From Vibrio profundi (GTDB taxonomy: Bacteria > Pseudomonadota > Gammaproteobacteria > Enterobacterales > Vibrionaceae), in the NCBI RefSeq assembly GCF_005281835.1, contig NZ_RZIS01000001.1, forward strand, positions 662,351 to 726,350: 64,000 bases of DNA, read 5' to 3'. This document shows, piece after piece, positions 17,348 to 26,837 of this stretch. Positions within the stretch are counted from its first letter, which is position 1. The number at the start of each line of letters is the position of its first letter. A program made the translations under genes and the position numbers. The notes under the pieces were generated by a model. That model did no database searches, was not told the DNA's origin, and saw nothing but the letters and a program-made list of their open reading frames with translations.

Positions 17348-18253
17348 ATGATTCTAGTTGTCGGTCATAAGAACCCAGATAGCGATAGTATTTGTAGTGC
17401 ACTAGTAGCAACTGAGCTACTAAAATCTCGTGGTCTTGAAGCAATGCCAATTCGCCAAGGCGAAATCAACCGCGAAACTCAGCACATTTTAGAAGTTGCT
17501 GATGCTGAAACTCCAGAACTGCGCACTTCTGTAGCTGGCGAAAAAATTTGGCTAGTAGACTACTCTGATCTAGCACAGGCACCGGATGATGTAGCAGAAG
17601 CTGAAATTCTAGGTATCGTTGACCACCACCGTCTAGGTGATGTGATGACAGTTAACCCAATGGAAGCTTGGATCTGGCCTGTAGGCTGTACTAACACTGT
17701 TCTATTCAACATGTTCAAGATTGAAGGTCACTCAATCTCGCAACAAATTGCTAAGCTAATGATGTCAGCTATCCTTTCTGACACAGTAGGCTTCGCATCT
17801 CCTACATGTACTCAAAAAGATAAAGACGCAGTTGCAGAACTGGCTGAAATCGCTGACGTACAAGACGTAGACGCGTTCATTAAAGATCTATTGATTGCTA
17901 AGACAAACATTGAAGGCCTTTCTGCTGCTGAGCTAGTAGAGAAAGATCTTAAAGGCTACCCATTCAACGGCCGTGACGTTGTAGTTGGTCAAGTTGAGCT
18001 TGCGACTCTAGAGCAAGTTGACGGTATGATCGAAGCACTAGAAGCTGACCTTGAAGCTCGTTGTGAGAAAGACGGTCTAGCATTCGCTGCAGTGATGCTG
18101 ACAGACATCACAACGGCTCAAACTCGTCTTCTTTACAAAGGTGAGTGGGCTGAAAAATTAGTTAAGCACGAAAAAGACGGCTTACTAATGATGGAAAACA
18201 CGCTAAGCCGTAAGAAGCAAGGCTGGCCTTGGCTACAAGCTGAGCTAGTGTAA
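17348..18253 (+). CDS. ppaC: Manganese-dependent inorganic pyrophosphatase (family II)
   Basis: Hydrolyses pyrophosphate to phosphate in the cytoplasm with Mn or Co, driving biosynthetic reactions forward. The 301-residue protein carries the DHH-family metal ligands: GHKNPDSDS at residues 6-14, the VDHH motif at residues 91-94, and the C-terminal substrate-binding SRKKQ at 287-291. Length matches the family. Codon use is highly biased, suggesting abundant protein. It diverges from the binding-protein and metal-exporter genes, an interesting neighbourhood for a manganese enzyme, though no shared site was found. Confidence 0.97.
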   Translation: MILVVGHKNPDSDSICSALVATELLKSRGLEAMPIRQGEINRETQHILEVADAETPELRTSVAGEKIWLVDYSDLAQAPDDVAEAEILGIVDHHRLGDVMTVNPMEAWIWPVGCTNTVLFNMFKIEGHSISQQIAKLMMSAILSDTVGFASPTCTQKDKDAVAELAEIADVQDVDAFIKDLLIAKTNIEGLSAAELVEKDLKGYPFNGRDVVVGQVELATLEQVDGMIEALEADLEARCEKDGLAFAAVMLTDITTAQTRLLYKGEWAEKLVKHEKDGLLMMENTLSRKKQGWPWLQAELV

Positions 18254-18272
18254 GCGTTAGCTATGCAACTTT

Positions 18273-18305
18273 AAACGCCTGCTGATTTTCAGCGGGCGTT
18301 TTTAT
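18273..18305 (+). terminator. Terminator of ppaC
   Basis: AAACGCC(T)GCTGA pairs with TCAGC(G)GGCGTTT around a short T-rich loop, one G-T pair inside, then a T run. Confidence 0.88.
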
Positions 18306-18374
18306 TTTTACTACTAATAAGTTTATATTTAAGACATCTAAGCCTGTTGGTACGAATAACTAGGAAAACCTAGC

Positions 18375-18764
18375 ATGACAAAACAACTTGATGATACTCA
18401 AATCGCAGCGATCAACAAATATGATGGTGAGCAGCGTTTCAAATACTGTATTAAAGAAATCGTTGCGAACCGTGAAGTATGGATCTTAACGGATGAGCAT
18501 GGTTGCGTGATGTTGAATACAGAAGAAGAAGATTGCGTTCCTGTATGGCCAAACCAAGAATTTGCTGAATCATGGGCAACAGGCGATTGGGAAGAGTGTA
18601 AAGCTGAAGCAATTTCATTGAATAAATGGCACAGTCGTTGGACTGTTGGCTTGGAAGACGATGAGTTAGCTGTGGTTGTATTCCCTAACGAGCAAGAAGA
18701 AGGGGTGATTCTTTTCCCTGATGAATTCGATTTTGAATTGAAGAAGCAAGCTTCTCGCCGTTAA
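18375..18764 (+). CDS. DUF2750 domain protein
   Basis: A 129-residue acidic soluble protein. The segments VWILTDEHGCVMLN, CVPVWPNQEFAESWATGDW and FPNEQEEGVILFPDEFDFEL are the DUF2750 (PF11042) pattern as I know it. No function is known for this family; it has no signal peptide or membrane segment. A possible small hairpin (GTCAG/CTGAC, about 18777-18793) follows. It seems monocistronic. Confidence 0.8.
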   Translation: MTKQLDDTQIAAINKYDGEQRFKYCIKEIVANREVWILTDEHGCVMLNTEEEDCVPVWPNQEFAESWATGDWEECKAEAISLNKWHSRWTVGLEDDELAVVVFPNEQEEGVILFPDEFDFELKKQASRR

Positions 18765-18802
18765 GTATTTTCTCTGTCAGTTAATTTCTGACTGAGACAT
18801 TA

Positions 18803-19621
18803 TTAGTATCCCACAAGTTGGTATAGCGGAGCTTGTGTGGATACTTTTGCCGCCCCTTTCAATACACCTGTTTTTTCGTAGCGCCTTAGTATCTTTTTTA
18901 CAATTGGTTTGAGCTCTTCCTCAACCATTCCTGCCTGCAGCTCTGGTTCATAGAGCAACTTCAACAAGACCACATCGAGTGGTGACAGCAAATCGTTCGG
19001 TGTTTGATCGTTAAAGATGGATGGGTAAGCATCTTCCGAGTCATTCGGTAATCCAAGTACTTGAGTTATTTCTTCTACAATACACGCGAGTAATTTACCT
19101 TTGTCGCGAGCTTGGTCAACGGGGATAACAATGCCCGCTCGAACGATTTCTCGCTTAGCATTCATACTAAACCCTGCAGTACAAATGGCACCTTTAAGAT
19201 GGTCCGTTGAGCTGACTCCCGTTGCCTTTGGTACGTCTTCGACCCAAGTCGATTCTTGAGTGAATATCCACTTCACATTAGCGTTAGATTCTTGCTGAAC
19301 TAAAGATATGGATAAGCCAGTGATGTCTTGTAAATGCTGGAGGTGCAACTCAGTCAGTTGCTGGTGGAGCTCTTTGTCTCCGACCTTATGTTCTACCCAT
19401 ACCTTGAGTGGTTTGCTCCACTTCGCGAGTGGTTTCGCACCTGCTGCGTATTCGTTTCTGAGTGCAACTTGATAGAAGGCGTTTTCTACAAATGCTTTAT
19501 CCAGCCAAGTGAGGCCGGTAGCATAAGCTATTGGCGCTACACCAAACAAAGCACAACTGAGCGAAAGTAGCAGCTTTGCGTTTAGTGGGTATGTGAATAT
19601 TGGCTTCCTTGCAATATTCAT
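18803..19621 (-). CDS. DUF2927 protein at the end of the sap operon (metzincin-like, degenerate)
   Basis: A 272-residue exported protein: an N-terminal signal peptide (LLLSLSCALFGVAPIAYA) precedes a globular domain with KPLKVWVEH, then CIVEEITQVLGLPND at residues 180-194. This is laid out like the metzincin signature HExxHxxGxxH with both first-position histidines replaced (EEITQVLGLPN). I assign DUF2927 (PF11150) from this pattern; its function is unknown. It starts 5 bases after sapF on the same strand, so it is very probably translated from the sap transcript and acts in the periplasm near SapA. Confidence 0.75.
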   Translation of the reverse strand: MNIARKPIFTYPLNAKLLLSLSCALFGVAPIAYATGLTWLDKAFVENAFYQVALRNEYAAGAKPLAKWSKPLKVWVEHKVGDKELHQQLTELHLQHLQDITGLSISLVQQESNANVKWIFTQESTWVEDVPKATGVSSTDHLKGAICTAGFSMNAKREIVRAGIVIPVDQARDKGKLLACIVEEITQVLGLPNDSEDAYPSIFNDQTPNDLLSPLDVVLLKLLYEPELQAGMVEEELKPIVKKILRRYEKTGVLKGAAKVSTQAPLYQLVGY

Positions 19622-19626
19622 AGAGG

Positions 19627-20409
19627 TTAGTGACAGGGCGCTTTGAAAAAGTGGCTTTCAACCAGTCTCTGGGTTATTTGATGTGACGGATTCGTGAGGA
19701 TTTCTTGGGTATCACCGGACTCCACGACATTGCCTTCGTGCATCACCATGACCTTGTCGGTGATGTGTTTCACAATCCCAATGTGCTGAGATACGTAAAC
19801 GAAAGACACTCCCATCTCTTCTTGAAGTTCTAAGAATAGATTAATGATTTGAGAGCGCATTGCCATATCTAAACCGTTGAGTGCTTCGTCAGCCACAATG
19901 ATGGATGGCTGCAAAATAAGTGCACGTGCTAAACATACCCTTTGCTTTTGTCCGGTTGCCAACATCTGTGGGTAGAAGTAGGCGTGTTCAGGTAGCAGGC
20001 CCACACGTAGCAGTGTCTCTTTCACACGTTTCATGCGCGCTTCCGGTGGCATGCTGGTATTACGCTTAAGTGGGCCTTCAAGTATGCGACCAATCTGAAT
20101 TCGTGGATTGAGCGAGGTATTTGGGTCTTGGAAGATCATTCGGATCAACTTGCAGCGCGTCGAATAATCTTTATGTTCCAATTTTTCGCCGTTTACGCGG
20201 ATCTCCCCAGACGTTGGCTCGACCATGCCCGCTAGCATTCTGGCGAGCGTCGACTTACCGGAACCGTTTTGGCCGATAAAGCCTATGGTTTGTCCCGCTT
20301 CTAAGGTGAAGTTCACTGGTTTAACCGCTTGGTGCACCTTCTTACGGAAAAGACCAGAACGAGTGGTGAACTCTTTTGAAAGTCCACTGACTTCTAATAA
20401 CGCACTCAT
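19627..20409 (-). CDS. sapF: Sap/peptide ABC transporter ATP-binding protein SapF
   Basis: A 260-residue cytoplasmic ATPase that powers the SapBC permease together with SapD. Visible are Walker A (GQNGSGKST, near residue 43), the ABC signature region ([14 protein letters not shown], lacking the usual LSGGQ), Walker B (IIVADEAL) and the switch histidine (VSQHIG). The altered signature and shorter length fit SapF in E. coli. It overlaps sapD by 4 bases. Confidence 0.93.
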   Translation of the reverse strand: MSALLEVSGLSKEFTTRSGLFRKKVHQAVKPVNFTLEAGQTIGFIGQNGSGKSTLARMLAGMVEPTSGEIRVNGEKLEHKDYSTRCKLIRMIFQDPNTSLNPRIQIGRILEGPLKRNTSMPPEARMKRVKETLLRVGLLPEHAYFYPQMLATGQKQRVCLARALILQPSIIVADEALNGLDMAMRSQIINLFLELQEEMGVSFVYVSQHIGIVKHITDKVMVMHEGNVVESGDTQEILTNPSHQITQRLVESHFFKAPCH

Positions 20410-21407
20410 GATTTCTTTTTCTTCTCCATGTTCAACGGAAAGTGACAGCTAAACTTATGATTCTTAACCGTTCTTGCATATGGAATTTCAACACATTGGC
20501 GCTGAGCATATGGGCATCTAGGACCTAAGCGACATCCAATCGGCAAGTGCTGAAGCGGTGGAATAGACCCAGGCAAAGATTGGAGCTTTTCTTTGTGTGG
20601 GATCCAATCACTAAAGTCAGGCATCGCTTTCAGTAGCGCTACAGTATACGGGTGCTTAGGAGCTGCGAGTAGTTTACTCGTATCCGCCGATTCCACCGAT
20701 TGGCCGCAGTACATCACAGTAATTCGAGTTGCCCATTGAGTAATGGTCGTTAAATCATGACCTATTAGTACAATTGTAGTGTTATTCACCTGATTCATCC
20801 GGCTCAATAAACGCAGTATCTGCGATTGAGTGATCGGGTCTAAATCGTTGGTCGGTTCATCCGCAATCAAGACTTTGGGTTTGGTCGCTATCGCCATCGC
20901 GATCATGACTTTTTGGCATTCACCGTCAGTCAGTTCGTAGGGATAGCTTTCCATTAAACGAGTGTGATCTTTAATGCCGACTTTATGGAGTAGGGCTATG
21001 GCTTGCTTTTTACGCCACTTAAAGCGTTCCCACCATTTTCCGTCAAACGAATCTGAAGGAATGGATTCTATCAGCTGACGTCCCACTTCTTCCGAAGGAT
21101 CTAAACAGGTCGAAGGCTCTTGGAAAATCATTGCAACATCGCGAGCAATTACACGTCGTCGCTCTCGTGGTGTTAGCTGAAGGAGATCGACATTACCAAG
21201 TCGCATTCGGTCTGCTGTAACCCGCCAGTTTTCTTTACATACCCCGACGATGGCTTTGGCAACCAAACTTTTACCGGAACCAGACTCGCCCACCAAACCA
21301 CGGATTTCACCCTCGTTAAGGGTAATGCTCATGCGATCTACGGCTTTCACCAAACCTTGTGGTGTTTGGATCTCAATGGTTAGGTGTCGAATATCGAGTA
21401 ATGGCAT
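20406..21407 (-). CDS. sapD: Sap/peptide ABC transporter ATP-binding protein SapD
   Basis: A 333-residue ATPase of the oligopeptide-type ABC family. It has Walker A ([12 protein letters not shown]), the signature region [15 protein letters not shown], Walker B ([12 protein letters not shown]) and the oligopeptide C-terminal extension with four cysteines ([15 protein letters not shown] ... FSC), probably an iron-sulfur or zinc knuckle typical of OppD/SapD. In E. coli SapD also supports Trk potassium uptake. The overlap with sapC is one base. Confidence 0.94.
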   Translation of the reverse strand: MPLLDIRHLTIEIQTPQGLVKAVDRMSITLNEGEIRGLVGESGSGKSLVAKAIVGVCKENWRVTADRMRLGNVDLLQLTPRERRRVIARDVAMIFQEPSTCLDPSEEVGRQLIESIPSDSFDGKWWERFKWRKKQAIALLHKVGIKDHTRLMESYPYELTDGECQKVMIAMAIATKPKVLIADEPTNDLDPITQSQILRLLSRMNQVNNTTIVLIGHDLTTITQWATRITVMYCGQSVESADTSKLLAAPKHPYTVALLKAMPDFSDWIPHKEKLQSLPGSIPPLQHLPIGCRLGPRCPYAQRQCVEIPYARTVKNHKFSCHFPLNMEKKKKS

Positions 21408-22294
21408 TATTCAATCCCCGCATTAAGGGCTTGGCGAACGCCTTCACCAACCAAGTTAATAACAATAACGGTAAAAAGAATGGCGAGCCCAGGAAGCGTT
21501 ACTGTCCATGGCGCTAGATAAATAAGTTCTACCGAATCACCTAAGATTGCGCCCCATTCAGTACTTGGTGCTTGTGCCCCGAGGCCAAGGAAGCCAAGAG
21601 CTGTGATATCCAAGATCGCGACGGACAGTGCCAACGTAACTTCGATGGCAATCACGGTAAGAATGTTAGGTAAAATAGAGTTCCATAAAAGATAGAAGTT
21701 GTTCGCACCATCGAGGCGTGAAGCCAATATGTAGTCTTTCTCTACTTCAGTGTGTACCGCGATATACACTGAGCGTACAAAACGTGGGATAAGCGCTAAG
21801 CAAATGGCCAGCAAGATATTGAATTCGCCAAACCCAAGGAAAGCGACGAAGATAATCGCAAGTAGAAGAGAAGGGATCGACATTACGGTATCAAGTAAGT
21901 GGTTCAAAGTACTCGACACTAGCCCTTTGGTCATTCCCGCTAGAACACCGATCAAACAGCCAATGACTGCTGCGATCGCGGTAATAATCACAGCGGCCCC
22001 AAACGTTAATTGTGATCCAATAATCAGCCTGGAAAGAATATCGCGACCTAAGTCATCGGTGCCAAGGAAGTACTCAACTGTACCTGCTGGATTCCACGAT
22101 GGCGGTATTAGCAGTTGTCCGGTTTGCTCTTGCGCATCATGAGGTGCGAGCCAAGGAGAAAACAGAGTGACGATGATAATAAAGCCTAAGCACCATAGCC
22201 CAAACATTGCAAAGTTGTTGGCTTTGAAGCTTCGCCAGAATCGCTCGAATTGAGTCGGGATCTGTTCTTCTTGGTAAACGTTATTTGTTAGCAT
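21407..22294 (-). CDS. sapC: Sap/peptide ABC transporter permease SapC
   Basis: A 295-residue inner-membrane permease of the DppC/OppC type. After an N-terminal transmembrane helix comes the periplasmic loop with [16 protein letters not shown], typical of this subfamily, then the cytoplasmic EAA loop ([20 protein letters not shown]) for ATPase docking. Five to six hydrophobic segments are seen. Its frame overlaps sapB by 14 bases. Confidence 0.94.
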   Translation of the reverse strand: MLTNNVYQEEQIPTQFERFWRSFKANNFAMFGLWCLGFIIIVTLFSPWLAPHDAQEQTGQLLIPPSWNPAGTVEYFLGTDDLGRDILSRLIIGSQLTFGAAVIITAIAAVIGCLIGVLAGMTKGLVSSTLNHLLDTVMSIPSLLLAIIFVAFLGFGEFNILLAICLALIPRFVRSVYIAVHTEVEKDYILASRLDGANNFYLLWNSILPNILTVIAIEVTLALSVAILDITALGFLGLGAQAPSTEWGAILGDSVELIYLAPWTVTLPGLAILFTVIVINLVGEGVRQALNAGIE

Positions 22295-23243
22295 ACCACT
22301 CTTTCCTTACTAACGGATTTACCATCGCTCCGAATAGATCTGACAAAATATTTGCGGTTAAAACCAGAGTCGCAACTACCATTACCCCCGCTTGAATGGA
22401 TACATAATCTTGGTTAGACAGCGCATCCAATAGCCAGCGGCCAATCCCCGGCCAGTTAAAAATCGACTCGGTAATGATTGCCAGAGTGAGCATACTCGAA
22501 AGCTGAACCCCGACTTTAGGAATGATTGGTGGAATAGCGTTTCTTAGTACGTGCTGAGTCACGATCTCGTGAGTTGAGAGACCTTTGATCCGAGCCGCTC
22601 GGATGTAGTTTTGAGTCATTACCTCAGCTACCGACGCTCTCATTAATCGAATAACTTGCGTGGTAGGGGCAAGAGCTAGCACCAAGCTTGGCAGTATCAT
22701 GTGTTCCAATACACTTTGTAGTGCATGCGCTCGATAGGTGTTGTCTGATAAGAATGCGTCAATGATCGCAAAGCCTGTGACATGATCAATTTCGTAAAGC
22801 AGATCGTAGCGCCCGCCAACTGGAACGACTTCGAAGTGCAACGAAAATATCATGATCATTAATAGCGCTACCCAAAATATCGGCGCAGAGTAACCTGTCA
22901 TTGAGGTAAATGAGATAATGGTATCAACGAACTTACCTTGTCTCATTCCCGCTAAGGTTCCTGTTGGAATACCGATGAATAGTGAAATAATGAAAGCGAA
23001 AAAACACAGTTCGAGGGTAGCGGGGAATACAACCGCTAACTCTTCCATAACTGGAGTGCCGTTTTTACTTAGGCCAAAGTTAAGCGTGGACAGTTCACTC
23101 ACGTAATTTAGCCAGCCAGGCCAAAACTCCAACATTGACCACGGTGAAGTTTGATCTAAACGCAGTAAAGAGAAGCCCACCATGGTGAGGATGGCAAGCG
23201 TGATCACGAATAAGTTAATGCGTCGTAAGGTGTACCAAAGCAT
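22281..23243 (-). CDS. sapB: Sap/peptide ABC transporter permease SapB
   Basis: A 320-residue permease of the DppB/OppB type: an N-terminal anchor, the EAA-like loop (AARIKGLSTHEIVTQHVLRNAIPP) and a conserved ending with FNWPGIGRWLLDAL and a final transmembrane helix. It pairs with SapC. It overlaps sapA by one base, so the five sap genes are translationally linked. Confidence 0.94.
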   Translation of the reverse strand: MLWYTLRRINLFVITLAILTMVGFSLLRLDQTSPWSMLEFWPGWLNYVSELSTLNFGLSKNGTPVMEELAVVFPATLELCFFAFIISLFIGIPTGTLAGMRQGKFVDTIISFTSMTGYSAPIFWVALLMIMIFSLHFEVVPVGGRYDLLYEIDHVTGFAIIDAFLSDNTYRAHALQSVLEHMILPSLVLALAPTTQVIRLMRASVAEVMTQNYIRAARIKGLSTHEIVTQHVLRNAIPPIIPKVGVQLSSMLTLAIITESIFNWPGIGRWLLDALSNQDYVSIQAGVMVVATLVLTANILSDLFGAMVNPLVRKEWYANK

Positions 23244-24865
23244 CAGTTCCCACTCCTTTCAACAAGATCAAAAGGCTGAGAGTTAAATGGGCTGAGTCTA
23301 AAGCCAGTTAACGATTTATCGTGCACTCTGAATTGAACGCCGTGTGCCAATGGAATCACTGGGAATTCTTCATTCAAGATATTTTGAGCTTGGTGGTACA
23401 GATTCATTCGGTGTCTTTGCTGATTGATTTCCAGTGCTAAATCCAACAAAAAGTCGAAGTCAGAGTTACACCACATGGATACATTAAGCCCTGCCCTGTC
23501 TGAACTGCAAGATAACAAAGGGCGTAAGAAGTTGTCTGGATCGCCCGTGTTACCGATCCAACCTGTCAATAATAAATCTGTCGATGAAATCGAGTTTAGC
23601 TGAGTTCGGTCGAAACGATCATCGGTGAAGAGCTTCAGTGATATACCGATGTCAGCAAGGTTTGCTTGAATTAGCTCAGCTGTTTTACGCGGGCTTGGAT
23701 TGTAAGCGCGTGGTTCAAGTGGAACCCACATCGATAACTCAAGGCCCGGTTCAATACCAGCCTCGCGCAGTAGCGCCAACGCATAATTTCGGTCGTAGCG
23801 TACTTGGATACTGTCTTTTTGGTATGCCCAAGAAGTAGGGGGGAGCAAAGTGTACGCTTCTGTTCCGGTACCGTAGTACACAGAGTCCAAAATATTTTGG
23901 CGGTTGATGGCCAAATTTAACGCCTTTCTAACCCTAGAATCACTGAGCGCAGGGTGAGCGGTATTCAGAGCAATGAAAGAGACATTGACGGCTGGTGTCG
24001 CGCTGAGTTTTAACTCGTCACGCTGCTGAATGATTGGGATTTGACTCGAAATCGGCGAATTAAGAACGTCGCATTCGTTACGAAGTAGCTTCGCTAAAGT
24101 ACCAGTACCACGTTGAGAGGTATCGAATACCACTTGTTCCATCTTGGCAGGGCCACGCCAGTAATTATCGTGGCGACGAAGACGGACTAAATCATTAAGT
24201 TGAAACTCACTGAGGTAAAAGGGGCCTGTACCTACCGGCTGGGAATCTAACGCGCCTTTATCGTCCTTTAGGATCAGCTGGTCGCCATATTCTTTGGAGT
24301 GAATGACAGCGTGGCTGGTGGCAATGTTATTCAAAAACGAGTTGTCTGGTCTGCTTAACGTAAATTTGACCGTTAAGTTATCGACCGCTTGAACATCTAC
24401 CAACAAATTCTGGAAATCGATGCCTGCAAACCAAGGGTAAAGTCCGCCACCGACATAATGAAATGGGTGTGTGCTATCAATAATGCGTCTGAAACTAAAT
24501 ACAACATCGTGAGCATTAAGCGTTCGTGTTGGGGTAAACCAATCTGTGGTTTGGAACGAAACATCTTTACGAAGTTTGAAAGTGTATTGAGTCCCTGACT
24601 TGTTGGTTTTCCAACTCGTAGCAAGGTTCGCTACGGGCAGGTACGTACCCGCATCGAGCTGGAGTAAGGTGTCAAATATTTGAGGGCTAAGAGACTCTGA
24701 AGTGATACCGCTGTCGACCAATTGAGGGTTAAAGGTATAAGGGTAACCTTGCCCACAATATACGAAGCCGCTTTTGCGGATCTGTTCGTGATCTACTTCT
24801 TCACCACAGCCAACAAGGAGGCCGAACGTGAGTATTCCGAACGTGAGTCTGAGTAGTGCTTTCAT
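23243..24865 (-). CDS. sapA: Sap transporter substrate-binding protein SapA, predicted lipoprotein
   Basis: A 540-residue family 5 (oligopeptide-type) binding protein. In other bacteria Sap is tied to antimicrobial peptide resistance, and SapBCDF to putrescine export in E. coli. The signal peptide carries a lipobox (GLLVGC, cysteine 20), so this SapA is likely anchored to a membrane, unlike the soluble E. coli protein. Family landmarks are LNAHDVVFSFRRI, NSPISSQIP and RVRKALNLAINRQNIL. The gene begins 102 bases after pspF on the same strand. Confidence 0.92.
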   Translation of the reverse strand: MKALLRLTFGILTFGLLVGCGEEVDHEQIRKSGFVYCGQGYPYTFNPQLVDSGITSESLSPQIFDTLLQLDAGTYLPVANLATSWKTNKSGTQYTFKLRKDVSFQTTDWFTPTRTLNAHDVVFSFRRIIDSTHPFHYVGGGLYPWFAGIDFQNLLVDVQAVDNLTVKFTLSRPDNSFLNNIATSHAVIHSKEYGDQLILKDDKGALDSQPVGTGPFYLSEFQLNDLVRLRRHDNYWRGPAKMEQVVFDTSQRGTGTLAKLLRNECDVLNSPISSQIPIIQQRDELKLSATPAVNVSFIALNTAHPALSDSRVRKALNLAINRQNILDSVYYGTGTEAYTLLPPTSWAYQKDSIQVRYDRNYALALLREAGIEPGLELSMWVPLEPRAYNPSPRKTAELIQANLADIGISLKLFTDDRFDRTQLNSISSTDLLLTGWIGNTGDPDNFLRPLLSCSSDRAGLNVSMWCNSDFDFLLDLALEINQQRHRMNLYHQAQNILNEEFPVIPLAHGVQFRVHDKSLTGFRLSPFNSQPFDLVERSGN

Positions 24866-24967
24866 AGAAAGAAATATGTTGAGAAACGAGGCATTACAAG
24901 CGCCTCAAGATCCGTGTAATTTACCATTTTATTTATTGTGCTCCAATCACTTATCAATTATAGGGAG

Positions 24968-25972
24968 CTATTTATCAACATTTTGCCCGACAATCGAGTA
25001 TTTGCGGACCATTCCTCGTAATTGGTGATAGCTAAGCCCTAATAGTTCGGCGGCCTGTTTTTGATTGTACTTGCTGGCTTCTAAGGCTTGAGTGAGTAAC
25101 TGAACATCTTGTTCTTCTTGCCAAGCTTTATAATCTAGAGGCAAATCAAATGCTTTGTTTTCAGTATGGTCGGTAGATGGGGCCTTGTCATTGTCTGTTG
25201 ATTGCCAAGGTTGATTAAATGGGTCAAAGACTAATTCATCGATTGGGTAATCGGCTTTGCCGTGTTGGTAGATGGCTCTTTCAATGACATTTTTTAACTC
25301 ACGTACATTCCCTGGCCAACGATAATTGAGTAGCTCTTGTTCGGCATTCGGTGTGAAGCCAACAAATAAATCAAAGTGTAATTCACGACACATTTTGATC
25401 GCGTAGTACTCAGCCAGTAAAAGAATGTCTTCTTTGCGTTCTCTCAGGGGAGGTAGCGCGATAACATCAAACGCGAGGCGATCGAGTAAGTCGGCTCTAA
25501 ATTCACCTTTTTCAGCCATTTCAGGCAGGTTAGCGTTGGTTGCACATACCAATCGTACATTGGCATTAAGGACTTTTTGCCCACCAACGCGTTCGTACTG
25601 GCCGTATTCAATCACTCTCAATAATTTTTCTTGAACAGAAAGTGGAGCTGTAGCCAACTCATCTAAAAATAGTGTTCCACCTTCAGCTCGTTCAAATCGA
25701 CCTTGATGACGCCCTTTCGAACCTGTAAATGAGCCAGACTCATGGCCAAATAATTCAGAATCAATTAGCCCTTCACTTAGAGTCGAGCAATTCAATGATA
25801 CTAATGGCTGATCCCAACGTTTGGATAGATAGTGAAGGCGCTGTGCAATTAGCTCTTTACCGGTTCCTCGCTCACCAATAATCAACACTGGCCGTTCAAT
25901 TGGCGCGAGCCGAGAAACTTTGTCTAGTACGGTGAGAAATGATGGAGATTCGCCAATCAGATTCTGTTGCAT
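24968..25972 (-). CDS. pspF: PspF, sigma54 enhancer-binding activator of the phage-shock operon
   Basis: A 334-residue AAA+ activator without a receiver domain, as in E. coli, where PspA inhibits it directly. Walker A is GERGTGKE (33-40), the sigma54-contacting loop is GSFTGS at residues 80-85 in place of the usual GAFTGA, Walker B is GGTLFLDE, the R-finger region is FRADLLDRLAFDV, and the Fis-type helix-turn-helix is at the C-terminus (YNQKQAAELLGLSYHQL). It is divergent from pspA with 179 bases between; sapA lies downstream on the same strand. Confidence 0.94.
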   Translation of the reverse strand: MQQNLIGESPSFLTVLDKVSRLAPIERPVLIIGERGTGKELIAQRLHYLSKRWDQPLVSLNCSTLSEGLIDSELFGHESGSFTGSKGRHQGRFERAEGGTLFLDELATAPLSVQEKLLRVIEYGQYERVGGQKVLNANVRLVCATNANLPEMAEKGEFRADLLDRLAFDVIALPPLRERKEDILLLAEYYAIKMCRELHFDLFVGFTPNAEQELLNYRWPGNVRELKNVIERAIYQHGKADYPIDELVFDPFNQPWQSTDNDKAPSTDHTENKAFDLPLDYKAWQEEQDVQLLTQALEASKYNQKQAAELLGLSYHQLRGMVRKYSIVGQNVDK

Positions 25973-26009
25973 TCGAAGGTTTCCTTGAGCTGGTGAAATT
26001 TACCAAATG

Positions 26010-26056
26010 TTGGTTAAATTAATCATACCATGCTGTGTGAAAATTGGTCTAATTAT
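26010..26056. promoter_or_regulatory. Candidate PspF upstream activating sites
   Basis: TTGGTTAAATTA (26010-26021) and TTGGTCTAATTA (26045-26056) are direct repeats matching at 10 of 12 bases, 35 bases apart. They lie about 60-105 bases before the expected pspA transcript start, the usual distance for enhancer sites, and inside the pspF promoter region, so PspF could also repress itself. Confidence 0.45.
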
Positions 26057-26087
26057 TTAAGTTCTTGAAATTTATAGTTAATAAACT

Positions 26088-26104
26088 TGGCACGAGACTT
26101 GATA
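26088..26104 (+). promoter_or_regulatory. Sigma54 promoter of pspABC
   Basis: TTGGCACG-N4-TTGAT fits the sigma54 -24/-12 consensus TGGCACG-N4-TTGCW, perfect at -24 with one mismatch at -12. It lies 48 bases before the pspA start. Confidence 0.85.
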
Positions 26105-26151
26105 TACCTATAGGGAAAGCAAATAAGTATTGTTAATTAAGGAGAATCATT

Positions 26152-26823
26152 ATGGGTATTTTTTCTCGTTTCGCAGATATTGTAAATTCAAACATTAGCG
26201 CTTTACTGGATAAAGCTGAAGATCCTGAAAAAATGATCCGCCTTATTATTCAGGAAATGGAAGATACGCTTGTTGAAGTACGTACTAATTCAGCTAAAGC
26301 GATCGCAGATAAAAAAGAGCTTTCGCGTAAAGTAGAGGCGATGGGCTCTCAGATCGACGATTGGCAGCAAAAAGCCACGTTAGCATTAACGAAAGGTCGA
26401 GAAGACTTAGCGCGCTCAGCACTGATTGAAAAGCAGAAGTTAGAAGACATCATTAAGGGCTTACATACAGAGTTAACGCTAGTCGATGAAACCATCACTA
26501 AATTGACTGGAGAAATTGGTAAGTTGGAAACCAAGATTGCAGAAACCCGAGCTAAGCAGCAATCATTAGCAATTAGAAATCAAACCGCGACAAATCGCCG
26601 AGACGTTCAGAAGCACTTACATTCGAGCCGCACTCATGAGGCAATGGCGAAATTTGAACAGTATTCTCGTAAAATCGATGAACTAGAAGCAGAAGCCGAT
26701 GTCTATGCGAAAACAGGTAATGCTAAGTCATTAGACCAAGAGTTCGCTGAACTACAAGCGCAAGATGAGATTGAACAAGAATTAGCGAAACTTAAGCAGC
26801 AAGTAGAAAACCGAGATAAATAA
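26152..26823 (+). CDS. pspA: Phage shock protein A
   Basis: A 223-residue IM30/ESCRT-III-like protein. It is almost fully alpha-helical with long coiled coils, an N-terminal amphipathic helix (MGIFSRFADIVNSNISALLDK) that binds stressed membranes, and the conserved EDPEKMIRLIIQEMEDTLVEVR segment. Free PspA inhibits PspF; on membrane damage it forms scaffolds that help keep the proton motive force. It has a GGAG ribosome site and a sigma54 promoter. It is 14 bases before pspB. Confidence 0.97.
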   Translation: MGIFSRFADIVNSNISALLDKAEDPEKMIRLIIQEMEDTLVEVRTNSAKAIADKKELSRKVEAMGSQIDDWQQKATLALTKGREDLARSALIEKQKLEDIIKGLHTELTLVDETITKLTGEIGKLETKIAETRAKQQSLAIRNQTATNRRDVQKHLHSSRTHEAMAKFEQYSRKIDELEAEADVYAKTGNAKSLDQEFAELQAQDEIEQELAKLKQQVENRDK

Positions 26824-26837
26824 TTTAGGAGTCATAT

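Noticed and set aside
21750..22142. 130-codon plus-strand open frame
   Set aside because: Antisense to the conserved permease sapC; a shadow of its codon pattern.
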